Positions 10,974-19,764 of a DNA stretch of 64,000 nucleotides are shown piece after piece. The first letter of the stretch is position 1. Each line of letters begins with the position of its first letter. A program made the translations under genes and the position numbers. The stretch covers positions 2,356,001 to 2,420,000 of the forward strand of contig JAADJZ010000001.1 of the NCBI GenBank assembly GCA_011032825.1. The letters run 5' to 3'. The DNA is from Massariosphaeria phaeospora. Taxonomy: Eukaryota; Ascomycota; Dothideomycetes; Pleosporales. The notes under the pieces were generated by a model. The model was not told the DNA's origin and ran no database searches. It saw only the letters and a list, made by a program, of their open reading frames with translations.

Positions 10974-12233
10974 CTAGTCCTCATACTCAGCCTCGATCTC
11001 TCCAAACCTAGTCATGATCTCGCCGCCCGGCCCGACGTTCTTCAAGCCGCTGCCATCCGCCTTAGGAACCAGCGTGCCGATGCCAACAAAGCCATCGAGA
11101 TACTGCACCGCCTCCATGCAGAAAGCCTCGAGCGTGATGCGCACGGTAGCCATAGCGTCCTCGCGCAGATCAAACGCCCAGTTGTTGCTGGCGTAGTGGC
11201 GCATGGGCTGGCGGTCGCGGTCGTAGCGGAAGCCGTACAGCTCGATGCGCGGGCCAACGAGCAGCATGGCCGTGCCGTCGGCGATCTCGGCGTGCCAGCC
11301 CAAGGACCAGTTCATGAGTTCGGGGCGCGCGGCCGGCTGGTCGGACTCGGGGGCCCAGTGCTCGAAGGTGGCGAGGTCGTCGATCAGGATGCCGAGGAAC
11401 GTGTGCACGCGCCGGGCGGGGTACGTCGTGTTGTCCGCGTTGAACAGCGTGTAGTCCTTGTGCACGATGTAGCCGGCGATGCTCGCGGGCGGGATGAAGA
11501 CCGGGTCGCGCTCGAAGAGGACGACTTGCTTCTTGTTCTTGCCGCTGCCTTTGGTCTCGATCTCGGGCTTCTGGAGTATGTGCCAGCCGCGGTTGCCGGA
11601 CGTCGCCCATTGCCACGGTGCCACGCTGAAGCCTTGCTCGGCGGGATAGATGTGCGCGAGGAGCATCTCCGCGAAGGCTTTGGCGCGCGTCATGTGGGCG
11701 GCGGCATCTTCGTCGGGCTGCGTGTAGCCTTGCGCGTAGGCGTCCCACACCTGCCTGAGTTCAGGAATCTCGGTCATCTTCGCTCGGGCTATGTCTGGGA
11801 TGGCTTGGGTCGGGTCGGGATTGGGCAAGATCGATGGACTGGGGTTGTGAGCAGTTGCATCGTATGCGTTGGGAGAATCTTCTTCGCTAGAGGCGACAGG
11901 GCCACTGTCTCCAGAAGAAGCATCGTATGCGTCGGGAGAACCTCCTTCATTGGAAGCGACAGGGCCACTGCCTCCAGACGAAGCATCGGCTTCAGCACCG
12001 GAGTCGGTTGAGTTTGGCTTACCCGGGCTTCCGTGGTCGAAGGGCGAGCTTTCTGGTTCAGGCGACTCTGCGATTCCGGCCGTATCGTGGACGGAGGCCT
12101 CGCGCGGGCTGTTTGGAGCAGAGTCGGGAAGCTTGGGAAGCACTTCGGAGTCAGCTGGGTTGGACAGATTTTTCTCCTCCACCGTCTCGTCTCCCATGCC
12201 CTCGCGAGCGGCCTCGATGTTTGTGTTATCCAT
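10974..12233 (-). CDS. Hypothetical protein with acidic/Ser-rich N-terminal half
   Basis: Single exon, 419 aa from the ATG at 12233. I do not recognise a family. Residues 1-155 are disordered in appearance, rich in Ser, Pro, Glu, Asp and Ala, with an internal duplication: a unit of about 17 residues (DASSGGSGPVASNEGGSPDAY, then DASSGDSGPVASSEEDSPNA-like) occurs twice and is visible in the DNA at 11874-11990. Residues about 165-419 look globular, with many Trp (APWQWATSGNRGWHIL; NWSLGWHAEIADGTAMLLVG) and end in an acidic tail (EIEAEYED). The open frame continues upstream to 12479, but the extra 82 residues lack protein-like character and include an unlikely start context, so the MDNTNIEAAREG start is preferred. 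Convergent with the gene ending at 10236. Confidence 0.7.
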   Translation of the reverse strand: MDNTNIEAAREGMGDETVEEKNLSNPADSEVLPKLPDSAPNSPREASVHDTAGIAESPEPESSPFDHGSPGKPNSTDSGAEADASSGGSGPVASNEGGSPDAYDASSGDSGPVASSEEDSPNAYDATAHNPSPSILPNPDPTQAIPDIARAKMTEIPELRQVWDAYAQGYTQPDEDAAAHMTRAKAFAEMLLAHIYPAEQGFSVAPWQWATSGNRGWHILQKPEIETKGSGKNKKQVVLFERDPVFIPPASIAGYIVHKDYTLFNADNTTYPARRVHTFLGILIDDLATFEHWAPESDQPAARPELMNWSLGWHAEIADGTAMLLVGPRIELYGFRYDRDRQPMRHYASNNWAFDLREDAMATVRITLEAFCMEAVQYLDGFVGIGTLVPKADGSGLKNVGPGGEIMTRFGEIEAEYED

Positions 12234-12755
12234 GATAAGATTGGTCGTCAGCCAACTTACGTAGAGTGGTCGAGTAGAAGAGTGCCCCGTTCGAGTATCG
12301 AAGGAGTTGCGCAGGCACGCTCGTGGATCGACGGTGGGTGTTGTGACGATGGAGTGCAGGTCCAGCGCGCGGTTCATAATCGTAAACAGCGTCAGGTGGG
12401 AGACGCGGCGCGCGGATGAGTCAGCCGAGAGAGAGTGAATGATGATTCCGTTGCATAGGGCAACCCAAGCCATATTCACCGCGTCCGAAACACGGCTCCA
12501 GTGAATGTTGGTGCTGGAGCCTAGAGTGACGTACTTGTTTTTCCCACATATATCGGGTTATTCACTGCTCGTGGAACAACCTATGAAGTGTGGTTTCACT
12601 CTGCTTTCACCGCACTATCAGAGTCCTCTTTTTCTCGCACATCAAAAGGGGGACACGAGAGCGTGATATGAACGATGAAACCGGAAAGCAGAGACTGTCG
12701 CTGGAACATGGCCGTGTCACATATATGTAGAGTGCATACCTGATGAGCAGCGTGA
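12234..12755. other. Intergenic
   Basis: Promoter side of the 10974-12233 gene and 3' side of the DUF2011-like gene, which reads in the same direction. No supported gene; an overlapping open frame (12596-13057 minus) is out of frame with the DUF2011-like gene and is its shadow. Confidence 0.45.
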
Positions 12756-13586
12756 TCAATCCGTCTCATGGCTACCACCACCCTCCTCACCATCCGGCTG
12801 TGCCTCTGCCGTAACAGTATCGTCGACCGCCTTCTTAGCCTTTTCACGCGCCTTCTTCTTAACCTTCTTCTCACGATTCCTCCTAGTTCTCTTCTCGCGA
12901 TCTGCCTCTTCCTTCTCCTGCGCCGTGCGCGATTGTTCCTCCTGTTTGGTCGTGGTGGCCTGCATCTTTTTCCGCAGGATAATCCTGGCTTTCTTGCCTT
13001 TCCTCTTCTTCTTGTGCGCCTTCTCCTCGACGGGTATGAGCTTCGGAGGGTGTCCAACTCGTATAGTTTTCTGCAGGCCCGCGGCGGATATGGTGGTGAC
13101 TTTCCAGGGCACAGCGCAGCCCGCCCACGGGACCCGCGACATTTCGAGGACTGCGTCTCCGTCTACAGCGGCAGCCTGCAGTTCTTCCTCCCTATCGCTG
13201 GTGACTTCGTCTGTGAAGTAATAGCTCCTCGGAGGTTTGACTAGCATGCCCGGCTCTCTGGGCTCCGCATCTGGCGAGGAGAGCCGAATTTTCTGGGACT
13301 GTGGAGCTGCCGAAGATGGTGCAGCGAAGAGTATGAGCTCCGTCTCGTCTGCATCGCTGCCGCCCATCACTTCATCTATTTCACCATCTTGCGTAACGCC
13401 TGCAAAGGTATAGTCCTCGCCGATACGCGCCCGTAGTAGCTCGGTGAGGTCGGGATCCGGGGACGATCGCGGGGACGAGGCGGGGGATTGCAGCTCATTT
13501 CGGCGGACCCTGCAAGATAACTATTTAGCACTGCAAGTTTTAGACTACAAGACGGTGTACCTTTTTGCACTCGGCATCTCAAACAT
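12756..13586 (-). CDS. DUF2011-like basic fungal protein
   Basis: Two exons on the minus strand: 13586-13561 (26 nt) and 13509-12756, intron 13560-13510 (51 nt, GTACAC...TTGCAG). The tiny first exon encodes MFEMPSAK and the splice joins it as AKRVRRNELQSPASSP; the restored N-terminus followed by DPDLTELLRARIGEDYTF and a Glu/Asp stretch matches the fungal DUF2011 type as I know it. Product 259 aa. Middle: KIRLSSPDAEPREPG and SYYFTDEVTSDREEELQ. C-terminal 90 residues are a Lys/Arg/Glu-rich coiled-coil-like tract (KKKRKGKKARIILRKKMQ, KKVKKKAREKAKKAV) suggesting a nuclear or nucleolar protein. Function unknown; the RNA-/ribosome-related guess rests only on composition. Confidence 0.8.
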
Positions 13587-14466
13587 GTTGTCGTTGAATG
13601 TGCCGTCGTTGCACACTTTCACCGTTCTCGAGGTTGAATTTGAAGTTGGGAGTCGCGGGAGATCGGCATGAATGCCAAGACGCTAGTCTTGTTCCAAACC
13701 TCAACACCAAAACAATCATCGTGGACTCAGGACCCAGAACATCGGGGACGATGATGCGACAATAGTCTCCATCATGACCACTGGATTCTCAATACAAAGT
13801 TTTGGGATTATCTGTTATGTTGTTATGTCAGTACCTTTACGAGTAGACCAATGTCGCTCGAGTGAATCGAAACCCGTGAACCAGTCAACTGTTACTTGGT
13901 CAGAAGCGGAAAATGTACACACATACATAGACACTTACCAATGCATACACTCCACTGTCTGAGAAGGTCAGATTGAGTCTGTTTTGCTGTCATCTCTAGT
14001 ACTAAATATGCAACACCTATAGTCTTCCAATTCACCAGAGCAAAGTCGATTCGAAGAACCGCAAAAACGAATGATTGCATTATGTGCTGCTAGATTTGAG
14101 GCGCCAAAGGAACAAGAGATGAGAACGTGCAAATAACTACTGAGACATATCCCGTTGCGCTGTGCGCTGGCAATCTATGTCAAGATGCCCTCACCGTGAG
14201 GTGAGCAGTGAAAGGACAGAGCCGAGCAAAAGATATCAATGTGCCGTGACGAACAGTGAACTGGTTGTGGAGAACAAAATACGGGGATAAAAGGGAACAA
14301 AATACGAGGATACAGTGAACACAATATGAGGATATGGAGCCCCAGCTGAGAGACACCGAGGTGGGAACGTCTGCAAAGACCAGTACATCAGAAACTGAAT
14401 CCTCGGCACGATATACCTGACTAAGTACCACTGTAGCACTTCCTGTTCCATACTCCGCTGCTTCAA
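13587..14466. other. Intergenic
   Basis: AT-richer, no recognised gene. Short minus-strand frames at 14180-14485 overlap each other in different frames and show no motif. The repeated phrase GGGAACAAAATACG/GAGGATA (14282-14335) is a small local duplication. Confidence 0.4.
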
Positions 14467-15051
14467 CTACAGCGCAGAGTCGCATTTGTCACTGTAGTTG
14501 GAGCAGTCTGAGTCCCAGTGTTGATTGCCCACTCTGAACAACTTCTTATGCCACAGCGTGCTCAGGACGCTGCCCAGAACGAGCGCGCTCAGTATCGCCC
14601 AAGGCATGACCTCGAGAATCGTAGCCCGAGCATCTCTTCCAGTGCACACGCCGATGCCAATGCCACACACCATGCCGGCAAGGAGGGTATGGTCTCTGAA
14701 ACGAACCCGGTCGGTCGCAGAGTTGTTCATAGTTGTGTGATAGAAGCAAGTCGTAGCCGTGGCGAAGGCAATGACCGCTGGGATTGGATAGTTCCCACAA
14801 GAATTCCTGGCGGGCGAGAGTCCGGTTGTAGACATAGCCGTTGCGCTATCCAGTATTTCGACAGGATCAATCGAAATTCGATCGCAGAGCCACGAGCTTG
14901 GTGCGAAAGGGTAACGACCGGCTTCGAGCCCAGCTGCGACACCGACTAGAAGCGAGCATGTGCTCGCGCTCATATAGGCCACATTGGTCCCGAAAGACCG
15001 CTCGACACTACCGGAGCGGTACAAACAACAACCTTCTTGACACTGTTGCAT
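14467..15051 (-). CDS. Possible four-helix membrane protein
   Basis: Open frame of 194 aa with ATG at 15051. I do not recognise the family. Four hydrophobic stretches of helix length are visible: about 30-45 (STCSLLVGVAAGL), 89-105 (YPIPAVIAFATATTCFY), 121-137 (LLAGMVCGIGIGVCTG) and 150-168 (MPWAILSALVLGSVLSTLW). The N-terminus is Cys-rich (MQQCQEGCCLYRSG) and the C-terminus hydrophilic (CSNYSDKCDSAL). Regular spacing of the hydrophobic segments argues for a real gene; lack of a known family and of introns keeps confidence moderate. It reads toward the DUF2011-like gene and is upstream-adjacent to the 3' end of the NLR gene on the same strand. Confidence 0.5.
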   Translation of the reverse strand: MQQCQEGCCLYRSGSVERSFGTNVAYMSASTCSLLVGVAAGLEAGRYPFAPSSWLCDRISIDPVEILDSATAMSTTGLSPARNSCGNYPIPAVIAFATATTCFYHTTMNNSATDRVRFRDHTLLAGMVCGIGIGVCTGRDARATILEVMPWAILSALVLGSVLSTLWHKKLFRVGNQHWDSDCSNYSDKCDSAL

Positions 15052-15378
15052 TGTTATGGAGCCCAGAGGGCCGTCTCCACAGGAGCAGCAGTACCAGATC
15101 CTGAAAGTGTAAGTTTCAATGACAGCATGCTAGGTACTTCGGTTACATACAAAGGCATTATTATTGAGTTCATAGCAAGTGTAGATGCGTATACTGGGTT
15201 TTCAGTTTGCTTTTCGAGGCTTCAGAAGGGACGACGTTCGTTCACGGTAACCGGAAGGAAGCGGCTTGATAAGACCACTGGGAAACTGGTATGTATGCGC
15301 GATAATGGTTACCGAAGAGAGTAGGCAGAGATAAACAACGCAAAGGTCGAGACAGGAGAAAATCCGTGCGTGGCCTCT
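15052..15378. other. Intergenic between membrane protein and NLR
   Basis: Promoter of the 14467-15051 frame and 3' flank of the NLR. Residual ankyrin-repeat homology ends about 8 nt outside the NLR stop codon (near 15371), so the repeat array is cut off sharply here. Nothing else recognised. Confidence 0.4.
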
Positions 15379-18300
15379 TCATGAAGCTTCCTGCAGTGCG
15401 TTGCCGTAGCGTCCACCCTGCGCGTTGACGTTGGCGCCTGCGTCGAGCAGCGTCTTGACTACCTGCTCGTGGCCTTCTACTAAAGCTGCCTGCAGTGCGT
15501 TGCTAAAGTCTCCACCCTGCGCGTTAACGTCGGCGCCTGCGTCGAGCAGCGTCTTGACTACCTGCTTGTGGCCTGTGTATGAAGCTGCCTGCAGTGCGTT
15601 GCCAAAGGCTCCACCCTGCGCGTTGACGTTGGCGCCCTTGTCGAGCAGCGTCTTGACTACCTGCTCGTAGCCTCCGAATGAAGCTGCCTGCAGTGCGTTG
15701 CCGTAGCGTCCACCCTGCGCGTTGACGTCGGCGCCTGCGTCGAGCAGCGTCTTGACTACCTGCTCGTGGCCTTCTACTAAAGCTGCCTGCAGTGCGTTGC
15801 CGTAGCGTCCACCCTGCGCGTTGACGTTGGCGCCTGCGTCGAGCAGCGTCTTGACTACCTGCTTGTGGCCTGTGTATGAAGCTGCCTGCAGTGCGTTGCT
15901 AAAGTCTCTACCTTGCGCGTTAACGTTGGCGCCCTTGTCGAGCAGCGTCTTGACTACCTGCTCGTGGCCTCTTCCTGAAGCTGCCTGCAGTGCGTTGCCG
16001 TAGCGTCCACCTTGCGCGTTGACGTTGGCGCCTGCGTCGAGCAGCGTCTTGACTACCTGCTTGTAGCCTCCCTCTGAAGCTGCCTGCAGTGCGTTGCCGT
16101 AGCGTCCACCCTGCGCGTTGACGTTGGCGCCTTTGTCGAGAAGCGTCTTGACTACCTGCTCGTAGCCTCTCTCTGAAGCTGCCTGCAGTGCGTTGCCGTA
16201 GCGTCCACCCTGCGCGTTGACGTTGGCGCCTGCGTCGAGCAGCGTCTTCACTACCTGCTCGTAGCCTCTCTCTGAAGCTGCCTGCAGTGCGTTGCCGTAG
16301 CGTCCACCCTGCGCGTTGACGTTAGCGCCTGCGTCGAGCAGCGTCTTGACTACCTGCTTGTGGCCTGTGTATGAAGCTGCCTGCAGTGCGTTGCCAAAGT
16401 CTCTACCTTGCGCGTTAACGTTGGCACCCTTGTCGAGCAGCGTCTTGACTACATGCTCGTAGCCTCCGTATGAAGCTGCCTGCAGTGCGTTGCCGTAGCG
16501 TCCACCTTGCGCGTTGACGTTGGCGCCTGCGTCGAGCAGCGTCTTGACTACCTGCTTGTGGCCTCCCTCTGAAGCTGCCTGCAGTGCGTTGCCAAAGTCT
16601 CCACCCTGCGCGTTAACGTTGGCGCCCTTGTCGAGCAGCGTCTTGACTACCTGCTCGTAGCCTCTGAATGAAGCTGCCTGCAGTGCGTTGCCAAAGGCTC
16701 CACCCTGCGCGTTAACGTCGGCGCCTGCGTCGAGGAGCGTCTTGACTACCTGCTTGTGGCCTGTGTATGAAGCTGCCTGCAGTGCGTTGCCAAAGTCTCC
16801 ACCCTGCGCGTTAACGTTGGCGCCCTTGTCGAGCAGCGTCTTGACTACCTGCTCGTAGCCTCCCCCTGAAGCTGCCTGCAGTGCGTTGCCGTAGCGTCCA
16901 CCCTGCGCGTTGATCTCGGCGCCCTTGTCGAGTAGCATTCTTGCAATCGTACTTAAGCCTAGCAACGCTGCGTAGTAGAGCGGCGTAGGTAAGTTGCTGA
17001 GACTTCTTTCCAAATTCGTTCCTTCCCATTGACGATCTGGATCATGCAACCGGATCCAATTGAGATATCCAGGTTCTTCAATGGCCATTAAACTCATCGT
17101 TAGCTGACTGACTTGTGCTATCTCGTCTCCTGTCTTTCGTAGATGGCTGCTCCAAAACTCTGCTGTGTACCTTGCAAGTGCGGACGCCTTAAGAGCCTCT
17201 TTTGACAATGGTTGCTGGAGCTGGATCAGGTACTTTAGACAGCCTCTTGTTATCGCATTGTGACACTCGGCCTCTTGCATGCTATATTGTTTTGCTGACC
17301 CTTGCTTAATCCTATCCGACACAAGATACTCCTGAACTGAGTAGTGTGCTAGAGCGATGATCTGTTGGCTAGGCCTTGATCTTCCGTCCGCTTCGTTCGT
17401 TGTAATAGTGACCAGACTCGAGCAGATGTTCAACGCTTCTAGCGGGTCTTCTAGCACTTCATCACGGTCCAACGCTGGGTCGCGCGCCACGTTGATAGCG
17501 ACGACTTCGGCGATCTCTTCGACGGATAGCGGCCTAGTAGAGAATGTCAGCCACTGCAGAATGCGCATCGCATACTCAGAATATCTCTCGCTAATGGCGG
17601 AGAGAATGCGGTCGTATGTCTGGTCTAGCGTCCGCGGCAGAGTGGCAAGAGATTTGCGCAGCATCGCTCGATTGCAACACCTTTCTAGTGTGTCCAGCTG
17701 ACATACCACCCATCGGAACCTAAGCTATTGTTAGCTTTAGCTTTGTAAAGAACTAAGTAAACACGTACATCCCATGAGCACCACGCATCATTGCAGTCTC
17801 AATCTCTTGCCTAATAGCAGCGTCTTTGTTCCATTTTGCTAAGCCCTTATCCTCAGACAGCCTTTGTTGAACGTATCGCTGTATATCTTCGTCTACTACA
17901 TCCCTCTGAAGACACACAGCGTCCTCTTCCTCAATATATTCCTCCAACGAGCTCTCGATATCCCGCTCTTTCCGGCTAGTCATAAGCAGATGTATATTGT
18001 CAAGCTGCCACCCAGCCACTGTCTTAAGTACGTCCATTAAATTTCGGCGTTGGGTACATTCATCGAGCGCATCAAGAACGATGTAAACATGCGTAAACTG
18101 TTGCATCGCCTGGGGTGCTACCTCTAGAAGTGCATGTAGTGATGGCGGCCGATTTCCGTTCTCGCAGGACGAAAACAACGCGTTAACGTCCTTAGGTATC
18201 ACGACTGAACGCTGCAGGAGCTGGCATAGCAGCGAGCGCAGCATCAGCTCTGGGTCCTGCTTCTGTTTATCGTTGAAGTCGAAGTAGAAGTACGCCGTCG

Positions 18301-19324
18301 CCATGCTAGTGTCATCATGGCAGTGCTGCAGCAGATGCTCGACGATAGTAGAGCTCAGGATGGTCTTCCCACATCCTGGGATCCCATACAGCCACAGTCG
18401 CGACGCTGCACTCTCCTTCCATTCGGCAAACTTTGCATTTTCTAGCAGCCAGAGCCCAGTCTCAGCCTGCCGCTGCTTGTGCGCTTTGTGGTAGTTTGTA
18501 GACGGATCAGGCGCCGAAAGCCAGCTGTAGATCTTGCCAAGCTTTTCTTCTTGGTCCTGACTGCGGCCCTTGTGCTTTAGAATCACCGCACTTCTGAGCC
18601 GGTCGCGCGCGTTTTCTCTGCCTTCGCCATATATTAGCGGTAGATGGATGCCGAACACGCCGAATAGACAATATGCTCCATCTTCATCGCGTGTCGTCTG
18701 GCGATCTTCTGCCCAAGAGAACCGCTCAGCTACGCTAAACTCGGACACTTGCTTCCCTAACAGAGCGTCGCTAGGTATTCCTGTAATCTCACCAATAGTG
18801 TCTTTTAGAGACTGCTTGTCCCCTAGCAGCTCTCCCTCTTTCGAGAAGAACTCGACAGAGCGGGGAGCTAATAGTTCCTGAAGCGTCCAGCCTCGGTTGA
18901 ACCACTTGCTCTTCCTGAACGCTGCCTTCCATCTTCGGCGCAAACTGCCATTCTCTTCTAAGAAGTTTTTCTCGACGTCCGAAAGCAAGACATAGCACTT
19001 CTCCGCGTTCTGATACCAGCGGAACATAGAGTTGATCGCTTCTTGAAGCTCTTGACTGTTCGTCTTGTCGATGCAGCAGGTGTCTACCCAGAAGTAGTTC
19101 AAATCATCGCGCTTAGCTTGCTGGGAGCAGAAGAAAATCTTTCGATAGCCCTCCATGACCTTCTCATCAACTTCTTCTATATTGCTATAGTTCTGAAGGT
19201 CCTTAAAGGTTGCCTCCTGCCCGCCCCAGGTGTGCGACAGGATCGCATACGGGGGGATCTTGTCCCCGATCAAGTCCTCGGTCCACCCAAGTCTCCCATC
19301 GCCTGTAGTGTATAGCAGTCGCAT
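15379..19324 (-). CDS. HET-NACHT-ankyrin NLR-type receptor
   Basis: Two exons: 19324-17769 and 17719-15379, 49-nt intron 17768-17720; the splice gives RGAHGMFRWVVCQLDTLERC, the conserved post-NACHT motif, so the junction is secure. Product 1298 aa. HET domain, residues about 1-240: YAILSHTWG (26-34), YFWVDTCCID (77-86), RGWTLQELLAP (144-154). NACHT, about 305-470: P-loop GIPGCGKT (314-321), Walker B VYIVLDALDEC (413-423). A helical winged region follows to about 765, then ankyrin repeats to the end. HET domains execute incompatibility-type cell death; NACHT oligomerises; ankyrins sense ligand. Repeats are 33 residues (99 nt) and nearly identical, as in fungal NLRs under concerted evolution. 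The protein stops inside a repeat (NALQEAS). No disruption of HET or NACHT is seen, so it could be functional. Confidence 0.93.
15381..16945 (-). repeat. Ankyrin-coding 99-bp tandem array
   Basis: About 15 near-identical 33-codon units plus one degenerate unit at the N-terminal end and one partial unit at the C-terminal end. Unit core: YGNALQAASxxGxxQVVKTL, then LDxGANVNAQGG. Variation concentrates at the residues after ALQAA (SYTGHK, SERGYE, SFGGYE, LVEGHE, SEGGYK, SGRGHE), at DK/DA and at GGR/GGD/GGA/GRD. Blocks recur in the same order (for example SYTGHK units followed by LVEGHE units twice near the C-terminus), indicating segmental duplication of several units. Confidence 0.95.
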
Positions 19325-19764
19325 CGGGCTGTGTATTTGTCCGTACGCGCGAGCGGTATAAGGAAGCCTTAGAGCTTCGAAGCAGGCTGACGGAATTGAC
19401 GGCGCACGGCGGCTCGCTTGCGTAAGGCGTGGAGATCGTAGCTGTTAGGGTTGTTTCGAGTGCTAAGTGACGATTTGTTAAGGTAGGGGTGAGAAAGACT
19501 GTCCTCCTCGTTGTTGTGGCAGGCTGCATCTCCAACACCTCAGGGCAGGAGGCGCAGCCCGCCCACGCCGTGACGTGAGGCTGGCTGGGCAAGGCTGACA
19601 ACATGTATTGCGCGACAGCCACCATGCTGCAAACCGAGAAGCAGTTCTTGCTTAAGGATGCGTTTCACAGGTCGTTGTTTGCTCTAAGGGCACGTTAGGA
19701 TGTCTGTGTAGCGCGTGCTGGTTCGTGCAAGGACACTCCGGCCATCGGCGACTCTGTGCCGCTA
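19325..19764. other. 5' flank of the NLR gene
   Basis: Promoter side of the NLR up to the transposon at 19765. The NLR transcript start is not identifiable. No other gene; overlapping minus frames (19203-19625) are shadows. Confidence 0.4.

Noticed and set aside
10974..12479. Longer start for the 10974 gene at 12479
   Set aside because: The extra 82 residues look non-coding, and the ATG at 12233 gives a more protein-like N-terminus.
15381..16945. Regular repeats that could suggest a CRISPR-like array
   Set aside because: Period is 99 nt, in frame, and encodes ankyrin repeats of the NLR; the genome is fungal.
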